From Arthrobacter alpinus (GTDB lineage: Bacteria > Actinomycetota > Actinomycetes > Actinomycetales > Micrococcaceae), in the NCBI RefSeq assembly GCF_001445575.1, contig NZ_CP013200.1, positions 2,542,001 to 2,606,000 on the forward strand: DNA of 64,000 nucleotides. Direction: 5' to 3'. Position 1 is the stretch's first letter; the number at the start of each line of letters is the position of its first letter. Both the position numbers and the translations under genes were made by a program. Below, piece by piece: positions 36,834-46,412 of the stretch. The notes beneath the pieces are model-generated. The model was given only the letters and a program-made list of their open reading frames with translations, was not told the DNA's origin and made no database searches.

Positions 36834-36866
36834 CGACGGCGGCACCCACGGTGGGTGCCGCCGTCG
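36834..36866. terminator. Perfect 15-bp stem-loop between convergent genes
   Basis: cgacggcggcaccca pairs with tgggtgccgccgtcg around a three-base loop (cgg). It lies 74 bp after the PKD-like gene and just before the stop of the convergent acyl-CoA oxidase-like gene. Confidence 0.85.
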
Positions 36867-36880
36867 AACTTCCAGTGAAA

Positions 36881-38956
36881 CTACTTCTTGGAAGCGGCCT
36901 TTGCCTGCTGAATCAGGACCTTTTCATCAATGGGACCGTCGGAGCTGGCGCGGAGCTTGCGGTAGTAGTCGCGAGCCTCGTCCTGGCGCTCACGCTCAAT
37001 GCCGGTGGCGATGGTGGCGCGCAAGTGTTCGGGGCCGTAGCCAAAGGCATCCACCAGATCCAGCGCGTGGGGACGCAATTTGCCGAGTATCCGGTTGATG
37101 TACGGGGACAGGGTGCGGGCTCGCATCATGGAAATGCGGCCGTTCATCAAGTACCAGGAGAGGTGCTTTTCAATGAGACCCAAGCCAAACAGATCCCGCA
37201 GGCGGGTCATGACGCGCTTGGTGCCGGGATCGGTAATCCGGTCCAGAGCTGCCGTGAACGCCTCCCACTGCAGCAATTCCGCATGTGCGCGGGCAGCCTC
37301 AATGAGGTCATTCTGGTTGTTGTTGAATACTTCGGCGCCCTTGTCTTTGGGGAGCTTGGCAGCTTCCTTCAGTGATGCGGCAACCTCGGCCACCATGGTC
37401 TGGACACGTTCGGCCAGCATTTGGTGCTGTGTGTCCTGATCCTTGAGTGCCTTGGCAGACTTCTGGGCGGATCCGGTATCGGCCACAAACTGGGCAACCT
37501 GGCGCAGACCGGTCTTGTTGATGGTCAGATCGGCGGCTTGGTTGGCCACAAAGCGCGCCAGTACACCAAAGTCCAAGTTTCGGAATTCCTTGCTGTAGTC
37601 GCCCAGTAGACGCTTGGCCACCAGCTGCAAGAGCACGGTGTTGTCGCCTTCAAACGTGGCGTACACATCAAGGTCTGCCCGCAGAGACGTGAATCGGTTC
37701 TCCACCATGAAACCGGAACCGCCACAAGCCTCACGGCATTCCTGCAGGGTATCCAAGGCGTGCCATGTACTCAGGGACTTCAGCGCGGCAGCCAGAGTTT
37801 CCAGGTCCTGACGGTCCTCGTCGGTGTCGTGCGCGCCGGAGAAGACGTCGTCGAACTTCACCAGCAGTTCCTCATGCGCAAAGGCGGCTGCATAAGTGGT
37901 TGCCAGCAGGGGTAGGAGTCGGCGCTGATGACGCTGGTAATCCAGCAGCACCACTTCCTCGGTATCCGAGGCGGCGTTGAATTGACGGCGCTCACTGGCA
38001 TACTGAATGGCGATTTTCAGGGCGACCTTGGAGGCGGCCACTGCGGCGCCATCCAGGGAAACGCGGCCCTGAACCAAGGTGCCCAGCATGGTGAAGAAGC
38101 GCCGGCCGGGGCTGGCGATCGGCGAGCTGTAGCTGCCGTCAACGGCCACGTCACCGTAGCGGTTGAGCAGGTTGGTGCGGGGGATACGGACGTGATCGAA
38201 GGCCAAGCGGCCGTTGTCGATGCCGTTCAGGCCGCCCTTGATATTGTCATCTCGGCCTTGAATGCCGGGCAAGAATTCCTTGGTGGCCGGATCGCGGAGG
38301 TCAACGTAGAAGGCGTGGACGCCGTGGTTCACGCCCTTGGTGATGAGCTGGGCAAAGACCACGGCGGCAAGCCCGTCCACTGCTGCGTTGCCAATGTATT
38401 CCTTCCAGGCTGCCTGGAACGGGGTATTGATGACGAACTCTTCTGACTGCGCGTCATAGGTGGCCGTGGTGGCGATTGATGCAACATCGGAGCCGTGGCC
38501 AATCTCCGTCATGGCAAATGAACCGGGAATGTCCAGGTTCATGATGCCGGGGAGCCACTTGTCCTGGTGTTCCTGGTTGCCCAAATGCAGCACGGCGGAG
38601 CCGAAGAGGCCCCACTGCACCCCTCCCTTGATCTGCAGAGATGGATCAGCAAGGACCAGTTCCTCGAAGCCGGCAACATTGCCGCCGTGATCGTCACTGC
38701 CACCAAGCCTGGTGGGGAAGGCGCGGTGAATACCTTCCTTGTTCACGAGGATGCCCAGTTGCGCAAAGACCCGCTTGCGGTGTTCGGTGTGGCTTAGGCC
38801 TTCAATCTTGTGCAGTTCTGGCAGCCCCGCCAGCGCCCGGGCCTTCAGCCGGACATCGGCCCATCGGCCCAAGAGGACTTCACCCAACGCTGCGACGTCT
38901 ACGGTGGCGTCGTCGTGGCTGGCTGTGTGAGACAGCGGGTTCATTGTGTCAATCAT
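36881..38956 (-). CDS. Acyl-CoA dehydrogenase/oxidase (ACOX-like, large form)
   Basis: About 691 residues, longer than ordinary acyl-CoA dehydrogenases and similar to peroxisomal acyl-CoA oxidases. FAD-binding block SFAMTEIGHGSDVASIATTATYD and the C-terminal catalytic region REACGGSGFMVENRF are present, followed by a long helical extension (LRDLFGLGLIEKHLSWYLMNGRISMMRARTL). It oxidises the alpha-beta bond of acyl-CoA in beta-oxidation. I chose ATG 38956 (MIDTMNPLSH), which has a Shine-Dalgarno (agaagga) and overlaps the TetR stop. Thiolase, HMW FabG and MaoC genes across the operator suggest one pathway. Confidence 0.92.
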   Translation of the reverse strand: MIDTMNPLSHTASHDDATVDVAALGEVLLGRWADVRLKARALAGLPELHKIEGLSHTEHRKRVFAQLGILVNKEGIHRAFPTRLGGSDDHGGNVAGFEELVLADPSLQIKGGVQWGLFGSAVLHLGNQEHQDKWLPGIMNLDIPGSFAMTEIGHGSDVASIATTATYDAQSEEFVINTPFQAAWKEYIGNAAVDGLAAVVFAQLITKGVNHGVHAFYVDLRDPATKEFLPGIQGRDDNIKGGLNGIDNGRLAFDHVRIPRTNLLNRYGDVAVDGSYSSPIASPGRRFFTMLGTLVQGRVSLDGAAVAASKVALKIAIQYASERRQFNAASDTEEVVLLDYQRHQRRLLPLLATTYAAAFAHEELLVKFDDVFSGAHDTDEDRQDLETLAAALKSLSTWHALDTLQECREACGGSGFMVENRFTSLRADLDVYATFEGDNTVLLQLVAKRLLGDYSKEFRNLDFGVLARFVANQAADLTINKTGLRQVAQFVADTGSAQKSAKALKDQDTQHQMLAERVQTMVAEVAASLKEAAKLPKDKGAEVFNNNQNDLIEAARAHAELLQWEAFTAALDRITDPGTKRVMTRLRDLFGLGLIEKHLSWYLMNGRISMMRARTLSPYINRILGKLRPHALDLVDAFGYGPEHLRATIATGIERERQDEARDYYRKLRASSDGPIDEKVLIQQAKAASKK

Positions 38957-39684
38957 GATTTTCCTTCTGCTGCGGTTGCTGAACGGTCGGGGGTGGCGGG
39001 GGAGACAAACTGTCCCACGCCGTCGAATAGCCAGGCAGAAATCTGTCCGGCCATGGTGTTGAAATCTGGTTTGCTGGGATCTTCGGGGCTCCGGAGCCAC
39101 AATTCGCCTGCCGTGCGGACCATGCCGATCGCCGCCTGGGGCCAGTAACCCACCAGTGGCGATTCCGGATCGCCCAGCAGGTGCCTCAGTGGCTCGGTGA
39201 TCATGGCTGTGATGCTGTCGAAGAAGCCGCTCAATTCACCCGACTGGCGGGATTCGCCGTCGGCCGGGAGCGTGGCAAAAAAGTACACATTCGGGGATGT
39301 CTGTGCCATGTGCAGGTACGCCGAGACCATCGCGGTGACGCCTTCGCGAGGATCGGTGGCCCCTTGCCGAGCGGCCGTCAGGGTGTCTTGCATCTGCCGG
39401 ATGACCACCGAACCCACCGCATTGCGCAGTCCGGACTTGTCGCCGAAGTACCGGTAGAACACGGACTTGGACGTTCCGGCTGTGGCTGCGATCTCCTCCA
39501 TCGAGGCGTCTGGTCCCAGTCGATGGATGGCCCGGCGCGTTGCTTTGATCAATGCCCGACGGCGTTCCTCACGGTGCGTGTCCCATCGCACCGAGCGCCC
39601 GTCGGTGGTGGGATCGGCCGCCTTGTCGGCGCCGGGCATTGGGGAGGGGGCCGACACTGCCGACCCATGCTGTAACGAGTTCAC
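38953..39684 (-). CDS. TetR-family transcriptional regulator of fatty-acid genes
   Basis: The regulator has a TetR helix-turn-helix (MEEIAATAGTSKSVFYRYFGDKSGL) after a region rich in Arg, and a C-terminal ligand domain. I use the GTG at 39684 as the start (VNSLQHGSAVSAP), because a 31-bp palindrome lies directly in front of it and an upstream start would put that operator inside the gene. The product would be about 243 residues. It overlaps the acyl-CoA oxidase start (ATGA), so both genes are coupled. A sensor of acyl-CoA is likely but inferred. Confidence 0.88.
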   Translation of the reverse strand: MNSLQHGSAVSAPSPMPGADKAADPTTDGRSVRWDTHREERRRALIKATRRAIHRLGPDASMEEIAATAGTSKSVFYRYFGDKSGLRNAVGSVVIRQMQDTLTAARQGATDPREGVTAMVSAYLHMAQTSPNVYFFATLPADGESRQSGELSGFFDSITAMITEPLRHLLGDPESPLVGYWPQAAIGMVRTAGELWLRSPEDPSKPDFNTMAGQISAWLFDGVGQFVSPATPDRSATAAEGKS

Positions 39685-39715
39685 GATACTCAGCGTATCA
39701 GGTACGCTGGGTATC
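39685..39715. promoter_or_regulatory. Inverted-repeat operator of the TetR/thiolase divergent promoter
   Basis: Arms gatactcagcgta (39685-39697) and tacgctgggtatc (39703-39715) are 13-bp inverted repeats with one mismatch, spaced by 5 bp. The site sits between the TetR start and the thiolase ATG (39750), the usual place for a self-regulating TetR repressor. It is the clearest operator in the window. Confidence 0.8.
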
Positions 39716-39749
39716 AGTAACAATCGGTGTTCCCGAAGGAGAGAGCTTC

Positions 39750-41135
39750 ATGACAACCCCACAAGCAGCAGCATCAGGTAACCAGCAAGCACACGCCGCA
39801 ACTGCCAGCACAGGCAAAGCAGCGGCCCCTTCATTTGCTGCCCCACGCAAGGCAGTCATTGTTGGTGGAAACCGGATTCCCTTCGCACGCTCCGGGGGTG
39901 CCTATGCTCACTCCTCCAATCAGGACATGTTGACCGCAGCATTGGACGGGCTCGTGGCCCGATTCGGTCTGGCCGATGAGGAAATTGGTGAAGTTGCCGC
40001 AGGTGCAGTCCTGAAGCACTCTCGCGATTTCAACCTCACCCGTGAAGCAGTCCTCGGCTCGGCGCTCTCGGCAACCACCCCGGCCTACGATCTCCAGCAA
40101 GCCTGCGCAACGGGCATGGAAGCCGTGATTGGTCTTTCCAACAAGATTAAGTTGGGTCAGATTGACTCCGCCATTGCCGGTGGCGTGGACTCTGCATCTG
40201 ATGCACCCATTGCCGTCAGCGAAGGTTTGCGAGCCATTCTGCTTGATCTTAACCGGGCCAAGACCATGGGCCAGAAAGTAAAGATCATTAGCCGCATCCG
40301 TCCCAAGGATCTTTCCCCGGATGCCCCTTCTACCGGCGAGCCGCGCACGGGACTTTCCATGGGTGAGCACCAGGCGCTGACCACGGCCCAGTGGAATATC
40401 ACCCGTCAGGCTCAGGACGAGCTTGCCCTGGCCAGCCACAAAAACCTTGCGGCCGCCTACGATCGCCACTTCTTCGATGACCTCATTACGCCGTTCCGCG
40501 GCTTGAACCGGGATTCCAACCTGCGCGCCGACTCCAGCTTGGAGAAGCTCGGCAAGCTCAAGCCAGCCTTCGGCAAGTCGCTCGGTGACGCCGCCACCAT
40601 GACGGCCGGAAACTCCACGCCCCTCACCGATGGCGCTTCCACTGTGCTGTTGGCCTCCGAGGAATGGGCCGCCGCCCGCGACCTGCCCATACTGGCGGAC
40701 GTCCTTGACGGCGAAGCTGCAGCCGTTGACTTTGTCCACGGCAAGGACGGGCTGCTCATGGCCCCGGCCTTTGCCGTCCCGCGTTTGCTGGCCCGAAACG
40801 GACTCACCCTGGCCGACATTGACTACTTTGAAATCCACGAAGCCTTTGCTGGCACCGTGCTCAGCACGCTCGCGGCATGGGAAGACGAAGAGTTCGGGCA
40901 GACCCGTCTTGGTTTGGACGGCGCCTTCGGTTCCATTGACCGCGCCAAGCTCAACGTCAACGGTTCCTCATTGGCAGCCGGTCACCCCTTTGCCGCTACT
41001 GGCGGACGCCTCGTTGCGTCACTGGCAAAGATGCTCCACGAACGCGGACCCGTTGACGGCCGCCCGGCACGCGGCCTCATCTCCGTCTGCGCTGCCGGCG
41101 GCCAAGGTGTTGTCGCCATCCTGGAAGGCAGGTAG
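39750..41135 (+). CDS. Thiolase (acetyl-CoA acyltransferase, FadA/FadI-like)
   Basis: 461 residues. After an Ala/Thr-rich start (MTTPQAAASGNQQAHAATAS), the thiolase core begins KAVIVGGNRIPFARSGGAY. The nucleophile motif reads LQQACATGMEAV (Cys kept), with FEIHEAFAGTV, SLAAGHPFAATGGR and the closing VCAAGGQG with the second cysteine. It cleaves 3-oxoacyl-CoA in beta-oxidation. ATG 39750 has a strong Shine-Dalgarno (gaaggagag). It is the first gene of a three-gene set with HMW FabG and MaoC, controlled by the operator just upstream. Confidence 0.94.
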   Translation: MTTPQAAASGNQQAHAATASTGKAAAPSFAAPRKAVIVGGNRIPFARSGGAYAHSSNQDMLTAALDGLVARFGLADEEIGEVAAGAVLKHSRDFNLTREAVLGSALSATTPAYDLQQACATGMEAVIGLSNKIKLGQIDSAIAGGVDSASDAPIAVSEGLRAILLDLNRAKTMGQKVKIISRIRPKDLSPDAPSTGEPRTGLSMGEHQALTTAQWNITRQAQDELALASHKNLAAAYDRHFFDDLITPFRGLNRDSNLRADSSLEKLGKLKPAFGKSLGDAATMTAGNSTPLTDGASTVLLASEEWAAARDLPILADVLDGEAAAVDFVHGKDGLLMAPAFAVPRLLARNGLTLADIDYFEIHEAFAGTVLSTLAAWEDEEFGQTRLGLDGAFGSIDRAKLNVNGSSLAAGHPFAATGGRLVASLAKMLHERGPVDGRPARGLISVCAAGGQGVVAILEGR

Positions 41136-41139
41136 AAAC

Positions 41140-42534
41140 ATGAGCCCGCAGAACAAACCGAACACCCAGAGTAAATCAACTGGGGTGCACGAAAAGACTG
41201 ACAAGTACACCGAGTTTGTCAGCCGTGGACTCGGCAAGGATTTGGCCAAGCGGCTGGGCCTGCCGCAGCCTGCCGTGCTGCGCCGCTACACGCCCAATGG
41301 TCCTCTGGTGCAGGGGCCCATTCTGGTCCTTGGGCAAGGAGCAGGGGCCGACGCCGTTGCTCAGGTGTTGCTCGATTGGCACCAAGATGTGCGCAGACAT
41401 GCAACGCCCAAGGAAAAGTTGGGTGCCATTGTGGCCGTCCTAGATGAAATCGAACACCCGGAGCAGCTGTCAGCTCCCATGCTTGCCCTGGGAGCGGCGC
41501 TGCGTGACTTGAACAAGAACGCCCGCGTTCTCACCGTGTCCCGTGTGGCATCGGTCAGCGATGCGCCGGCAGTGGCAGCAGCTAGAAACGGTGTGGATGG
41601 GATTGTGCGCTCACTGGCCAAGGAACTGCGTGCCGGAGCCACGGCCAACGGTATTCTGCTGGCTAACGACATTGCCGCGGAAGCACCCAGCGCAGTCTCG
41701 GCGTTGCGTTTCTTCCTCTCGGCCCGATCGGCCTTTGTGGATGGACAATTCCTCACGGCGTCCTCAGTTGGTTCAACGACGGAACCGAACTGGGACAAGC
41801 CATTGAATGGTTCCGTGGCGGTTGTGACAGGTGCGGCCCGGGGAATTGGTGCGTCCATTGCCCGCACACTTGCCCGGGATGGAGCTACTGTTCTGGTGGT
41901 GGACGTGCCGGCAGCGGGCGATCACCTAGCCGCCGTCGCCAATGAAATCCACGGCACGGCACTCCAGCTGGACATCACCAGCCTGGACGCCGGTGAGCGG
42001 ATCCTTGACCATGCCATCTCCCGCTATGGGCGGCTGGACATTGTGGTGCACAACGCCGGCATCACCCGCGATAAACTCCTGGCCAACATGGATGCCGCCA
42101 AATGGGATTCGGTCATTGCCGTCAACATCGCCTCCCAGCTGCGCATGAATGAAGCATTCCTAGCTAGCACCGATTTCGCCAACAACCCGCGCATCATCAG
42201 CGTTGCCTCCACCAGTGGGATAGCTGGCAACCGGGGGCAAAGCAACTACGCAGCCTCGAAGGCGGGTGTCATGGGTATGGTGCGTTCCACCGCGCCGTTG
42301 CTCAGTGAACGCGGTGGCACCGTCAACGCCGTCGCACCTGGCTTTATTGAGACTGACATGACGGCAAAGATCCCCTTCGCCACACGGGAAGTGGCCCGGC
42401 GCCTGAACAGCCTCCAACAGGGCGGCAAGCCCAGCGACGTGGCCGAGGCCATTGCGTTCTTCGCCCAGCCTCAGGCAGCCGGTGTCACGGCAAACGTGTT
42501 GAGGGTGTGCGGACAGAATATGGTGGGGCAATGA
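41140..42534 (+). CDS. High-molecular-weight FabG (3-oxoacyl-CoA/ACP reductase)
   Basis: 464 residues with two Rossmann-like parts. The N-terminal ~200 residues lack a clear cofactor motif (flavodoxin-like, as in mycobacterial FabG4). The C-terminal half is a full [52 protein letters not shown] and APGFIETDM. HMW FabG proteins reduce 3-oxoacyl-CoA with NADH. Start ATG 41140, 4 bp after the thiolase stop. It overlaps maoC by 4 bp. Its place suggests use as a 3-hydroxyacyl-CoA dehydrogenase in beta-oxidation. Confidence 0.92.
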   Translation: MSPQNKPNTQSKSTGVHEKTDKYTEFVSRGLGKDLAKRLGLPQPAVLRRYTPNGPLVQGPILVLGQGAGADAVAQVLLDWHQDVRRHATPKEKLGAIVAVLDEIEHPEQLSAPMLALGAALRDLNKNARVLTVSRVASVSDAPAVAAARNGVDGIVRSLAKELRAGATANGILLANDIAAEAPSAVSALRFFLSARSAFVDGQFLTASSVGSTTEPNWDKPLNGSVAVVTGAARGIGASIARTLARDGATVLVVDVPAAGDHLAAVANEIHGTALQLDITSLDAGERILDHAISRYGRLDIVVHNAGITRDKLLANMDAAKWDSVIAVNIASQLRMNEAFLASTDFANNPRIISVASTSGIAGNRGQSNYAASKAGVMGMVRSTAPLLSERGGTVNAVAPGFIETDMTAKIPFATREVARRLNSLQQGGKPSDVAEAIAFFAQPQAAGVTANVLRVCGQNMVGQ

Positions 42535-43436
42535 GCGAGCCAACACTGCTGAGCGAAATGCCGTCGCTGTCCAAGCTGTACGTCAATGCTGCCGCCATGG
42601 CCGCCAAGGGCAAAGTTCTGCGGAGCGAACCTGTCGTAGCACTGCCCTCCCGGGCTGTTGAGGTTCGTGGCGTAAGGGCTGATTTGACCAAGGTTACGGA
42701 GTTTGCGCACTTAATGGGGGAACCGGCCCGTGATCTGTTGCCTTCGGGCTATCTGCACGCTTTAACGTTCCCTGTGGCCATGTCCGTCATGGTTCAGGAT
42801 GATTTTCCGTTGCCATTGCTGGGCATGATTCACCTGCGCAATCAGGTGGAGCACATGGCTCCGGTGTTGTTTACTGATGAGCTGTCCGTGCGGGCTTGGG
42901 CACGTGATCTGGTGGGTCACAGGAGCGGTACACAGGTGCAGCTCGTGGCGGAAATTCATAACGCTGACGGCACAGAGTTGTTGTGGCGTGGCGTTTCTAC
43001 CTACCTAGCCAAGGGCGTTTTTCTGCCCGGTCTGGACAAACCGACGGCAGCCGTGGAGCGTATTGACTTTGTGCCGCCGACGCCCACGGCGCAGTGGCAG
43101 TTGGGCGTTGATACGGGTCGCGCGTATGCGGCGGTCTCGGGGGATTTCAACCCGATCCACCTCAGCGTGTTGACGGCGAAGGCGTTGGGCCTGCGCCGTT
43201 CCATCGCCCATGGCATGTATGCAGCCTCTCGTGTTCTGGCCACGGTTCCGCAGTCCAAGCCGCATTCCTTTAACTGGGACATCAGCTTTGATTCGCCCAT
43301 GTTCTTACCAGCCGCCGTGTCCCTGGAGGTCCTTGACTACAGGACAATCGACGGCGTGTGGCTAAGTTCGGAGTTCACCGCGTGGAATGCACGCAGTGCA
43401 CGAAGGTATTTCAGCGGCACAGTGAGCGCAGCCTAG
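42531..43436 (+). CDS. MaoC-family enoyl-CoA hydratase/dehydratase
   Basis: About 301 residues. The C-terminal hotdog domain has the hydratase site GDFNPIHLSVLTAKALGL and SIAHGMYAASRVL (D...N..H and the G-H pair). The N-terminal half is a degenerate hotdog with LHALTFPVAMSVMVQDDFPLPLLGMIHLRNQ. This resembles the HtdX/HtdZ two-domain type. It would supply the hydratase step between the oxidase and the HMW FabG. ATG overlaps the preceding stop (ATGA). Its last codons overlap the stop of the convergent hydrolase gene. Confidence 0.92.
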   Translation: MSEPTLLSEMPSLSKLYVNAAAMAAKGKVLRSEPVVALPSRAVEVRGVRADLTKVTEFAHLMGEPARDLLPSGYLHALTFPVAMSVMVQDDFPLPLLGMIHLRNQVEHMAPVLFTDELSVRAWARDLVGHRSGTQVQLVAEIHNADGTELLWRGVSTYLAKGVFLPGLDKPTAAVERIDFVPPTPTAQWQLGVDTGRAYAAVSGDFNPIHLSVLTAKALGLRRSIAHGMYAASRVLATVPQSKPHSFNWDISFDSPMFLPAAVSLEVLDYRTIDGVWLSSEFTAWNARSARRYFSGTVSAA

Positions 43437-45256
43437 TTCGTCATTGACTCTTCGTACGGGTAGGCCGCGATGACGGCTTGAATGCGGTCCAGTGCGGGTT
43501 GGTCCAGGCCGCTGGGGGAGACCCCGTTCCAGGCCTGGACCGCCACGTCGCCAAAATTATGGCCATGGCTGGCGGGGACAGCCTCGCCCATGAACATGTC
43601 AAAGGCCACCTGCAAGTAGGTGATGAGGGGTATCCACCGCATGGAATCGCTGACGTCTGGGGCACGGCCTCCGTTGGCGGAGCTTCCTGCGAGCCAGTCT
43701 GGCTTCTGCCAGATCAGCGCAGGAGTCAACCAGGTTACGGCGTCGGTTCCATGTTGCAGATATGCCACACGGGCCGGTTCCCAGGCTCGGGTCAACTTGT
43801 CGAAGTCGCCATTGTTGGACAGCCAGCGCACGTTCCGCCCGCCGTCGAACACTGGCTGCCACACTGGTGAGCCTGGATCGCGCTGGGCCTGCAGCTCACC
43901 CCATGGCTGGGAGTTGTTCGGGGCCCCCGAAAAGACCGCTCCGTCAATGGTGCTGGTTAATTCCTCAACTGTGCCAAATGCGGATTGCATTCCCGAGGCG
44001 CCCAAGCTGAGCCCGTAGACCAGCAGTTCGGGGCGTTTGGCTTCCGGCATCGAATCCCATTCGGCCTTCACTGCTTTGTACAGTGCCTGGGCTGAGGCGC
44101 GGGGGAGATCCTGATGGAAGAGGAACGATACCCAGCTGGGTTGGTAGGAATACTGCATGGAAACTATGGCTGTATCGCCACCGTGAAGGTATTCCAGTGA
44201 GTCGACGGCTTGGCGCTCCAGCCAGCCTGATCCTGTGGGATTGGCAATCATGAGGGTGCCGCGGCTAAACGCGCCCGTCCGTTTGAGTTCGGCCACCGCT
44301 ACCTTTGCACGGTCCGCCATGGAGGCTGCTTGGACGGATCCTACATAGACACGCACCGGTTCCTTGGCCGGAGCCCGGGTAAGAGCCTCAATGGTGGCTG
44401 CCGTGGGCCCGCCACCTACAAAGGCGCGGCCCTGCATGCCCAACTTCTCCCACTCAACGGCGGATTGGCTGCCGGCAGATCGGAATTCCGAGGCAGGTTC
44501 GGTGATGCCTGCGGGTGTGGTGTCGTTGCGTGCGGAGTAAACGCGGTCAGTGCCCAACAGCGCACCAGACACTAGGAGTGTCAGGGCCAGCACCACTGTG
44601 AGTGTCCCGGTGAGCAGTCCGCCAGCGGTGACGATGCGCAACCGCGAGGCAGGACGCAAAGAAGCCCGCAGGCTCTCACTCGAACTCGACTTCTGAAGCA
44701 AGCGCTGAGTCCAGTGCCGGCCCAGCGCTGCCATCGTCCGTAAACCTCGGTGGACGCCGAAAACCATTGCACCCACTAGTAAGGCGACCACGAAGAACGT
44801 GCCCAGTTCCAAGCCATCCACGGGAGCCATCTCTACTTTGGCGCGAACATCGTTTTGCCAGTGGACGGCAAGAATGCCCACCACTGCAACGTAGATGCCG
44901 GCTAAGGCGCCAGCCGCTGGCCAAACCCACAACGGCGGTGCTGAGCGACCTGAAGCGGCAGCCACTGTGCCGGTGGGAGTCGACATTGCGGAAGCAGCAG
45001 TATCTGAGGCTGACGCAACAGCCGACACTGCAGCTGGTGGTCGCGCACCTGGGGACGATTGCCGCCGTCGGGCAATAAAAGCAGCCACCGTACGCCATAG
45101 CCAAGACGCCGCTAAGTACGCTAGACCGAAGCTCAAACCGGCCAAGAATCCCTGAAAGAGGGCAGGTCGTGGGACCAGTGATGGAGTCAGCGCCAAGCCC
45201 ACTGCGGCAACGGCCGCGATGAGCCCGGCAATCCTGGCTGATTTGGTGTGGTTCAT
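43433..45256 (-). CDS. Membrane alpha/beta-hydrolase (Abhydrolase_9 type)
   Basis: 607 residues. The N-terminal third is membranous, with helices at about residues 8-25, 35-55, 108-130, 145-170 and 205-235. The C-terminal domain has the nucleophile elbow YGLSLGASGMQS (GxSxG) and GGRNVRWLSNNGDFDKL, and ends near SHGHNFGDVAVQAW. This is the pattern of the Abhydrolase_9 family of actinobacteria. The substrate is unknown. Its stop overlaps that of maoC on the other strand. Confidence 0.87.
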   Translation of the reverse strand: MNHTKSARIAGLIAAVAAVGLALTPSLVPRPALFQGFLAGLSFGLAYLAASWLWRTVAAFIARRRQSSPGARPPAAVSAVASASDTAASAMSTPTGTVAAASGRSAPPLWVWPAAGALAGIYVAVVGILAVHWQNDVRAKVEMAPVDGLELGTFFVVALLVGAMVFGVHRGLRTMAALGRHWTQRLLQKSSSSESLRASLRPASRLRIVTAGGLLTGTLTVVLALTLLVSGALLGTDRVYSARNDTTPAGITEPASEFRSAGSQSAVEWEKLGMQGRAFVGGGPTAATIEALTRAPAKEPVRVYVGSVQAASMADRAKVAVAELKRTGAFSRGTLMIANPTGSGWLERQAVDSLEYLHGGDTAIVSMQYSYQPSWVSFLFHQDLPRASAQALYKAVKAEWDSMPEAKRPELLVYGLSLGASGMQSAFGTVEELTSTIDGAVFSGAPNNSQPWGELQAQRDPGSPVWQPVFDGGRNVRWLSNNGDFDKLTRAWEPARVAYLQHGTDAVTWLTPALIWQKPDWLAGSSANGGRAPDVSDSMRWIPLITYLQVAFDMFMGEAVPASHGHNFGDVAVQAWNGVSPSGLDQPALDRIQAVIAAYPYEESMTN

Positions 45257-45342
45257 GGATGAACTGAGCCTTCTTACTGCGTTCTAACGGCGTGCTGAGT
45301 GGAAGTATCAGCCTAGCCGCTCACGCTTCCCCTGCACCTGAA

Positions 45343-46152
45343 TCACACGTCCAATGAGTGGCGTGCCGCAGCATTCACCTCACTGCTGACGCGCGCCATG
45401 GTTCCGGCATATTTCCCGGCTGAATGAGCCGTAGCTGACCCCATCGACATGCTCTGTCGGCGTGCGGCGCGAAGAACCGGATACAGCATGTTGACATGCT
45501 CATCCGCACGATCCCGGCGGCTGGCCAAGACCAGCTCATTGCCGGGGCCGCCGGAGGCAACTTCGTCGCTGTAGATAGCGGCAATTCTGTCGGCCACAGT
45601 GAGGAGAAAGCCCAACTGGAACTGCCGGCGTTCCAAGGTTTTCTCATGCGCGGAGAGGAAGTCCTTATAGGGATAGTTCAGCCACCAGACTCGCATGGTG
45701 GCTTCAAGTTGGAGCCGCAATGAGCCGAATAGCCGTAGCACTTGGGCAACATCGGATTCGGCACCAATCAGGTACAGGATCTTTGCCGTGGTGGAGTTGG
45801 CCTGCAGCACGCGGACAGTGTTAAACGCCAAGGCGATCGAGGTGAAGCCGCGTGCTTGACCCACCCGGTATTGTCCGCCAAACTCAACCTGTTCCTCCAC
45901 AATGGGTTCCTGTGGCTTGCCCAACTTACCTGCCTCGGCGTCAATGCTGGCCTGTTCAATGCCGTAGCGGACCATGAGCCGCTCAGCATGCTCCTGAAAT
46001 GCCTGAGCTTCGGCGGGGAAGGGCGTGCTCTCCGCTTTGGCCAGTAGTTTGGTGATGAGTTTGAGGGTTTTGGCCGTTTTCTCTGGCTGCACAGCTGTCT
46101 TAGGCTCTCCAGCGTCCGGGGTCTGGCGGCCGTCTTCCGTCTCTGTCTTCAT
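45343..46152 (-). CDS. DUF2786-domain protein
   Basis: 269 residues. The DUF2786 block is LKLITKLLAKAESTPFPAEAQAFQEHAERLMVRYGIEQASI, near residues 30-70. A middle domain follows with YRVGQARGFTSIALAFNTVRVLQANSTTAKILYLIG and a helical C-terminal part rich in Arg. ATG 46152 has a Shine-Dalgarno (aaaggag), while upstream codons look non-coding. Found in many actinobacteria and phages; function unknown. About 260 bp between it and the tRNA gene show only the terminator described separately. Confidence 0.87.
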   Translation of the reverse strand: MKTETEDGRQTPDAGEPKTAVQPEKTAKTLKLITKLLAKAESTPFPAEAQAFQEHAERLMVRYGIEQASIDAEAGKLGKPQEPIVEEQVEFGGQYRVGQARGFTSIALAFNTVRVLQANSTTAKILYLIGAESDVAQVLRLFGSLRLQLEATMRVWWLNYPYKDFLSAHEKTLERRQFQLGFLLTVADRIAAIYSDEVASGGPGNELVLASRRDRADEHVNMLYPVLRAARRQSMSMGSATAHSAGKYAGTMARVSSEVNAAARHSLDV

Positions 46153-46364
46153 GATGAAGCGCTCCTTTGCTCTGGCGCCGTGGGCCGTGTGCACCTGCTG
46201 TGCTGGGGCCAAAGAAAAACCGGCTGTCCATTGATAGGCACTCTAAGGTGAGGCTCTGACATTTAAGGTGGGCTAGCGTGGAAAAGCCAGGAGGTGACGT
46301 TCCGCACACTCGTCCCTTCTGGCCGCTAACCCGCTAGCCCCAGCTAAACAGGGCCTATCTGTGA

Positions 46365-46407
46365 AATAAAAAAAGACTCCCTGAGAACCGAAGTTCTCAG
46401 GGAGTCT
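46365..46407 (-). terminator. Rho-independent terminator of tRNA-Leu with UUCG loop
   Basis: A perfect 15-bp stem (46374-46388 with 46393-46407) closes a cUUCGg tetraloop when read on the minus strand. It is followed by seven or more Ts (46365-46373 region). It begins 6 bp after the tRNA 3' end. Confidence 0.93.
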
Positions 46408-46412
46408 AACCG

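Noticed and set aside
40630-41139. Long N-terminal extension of the HMW FabG frame
   Set aside because: It lies inside the thiolase gene in another frame; ATG 41140 starts the protein.
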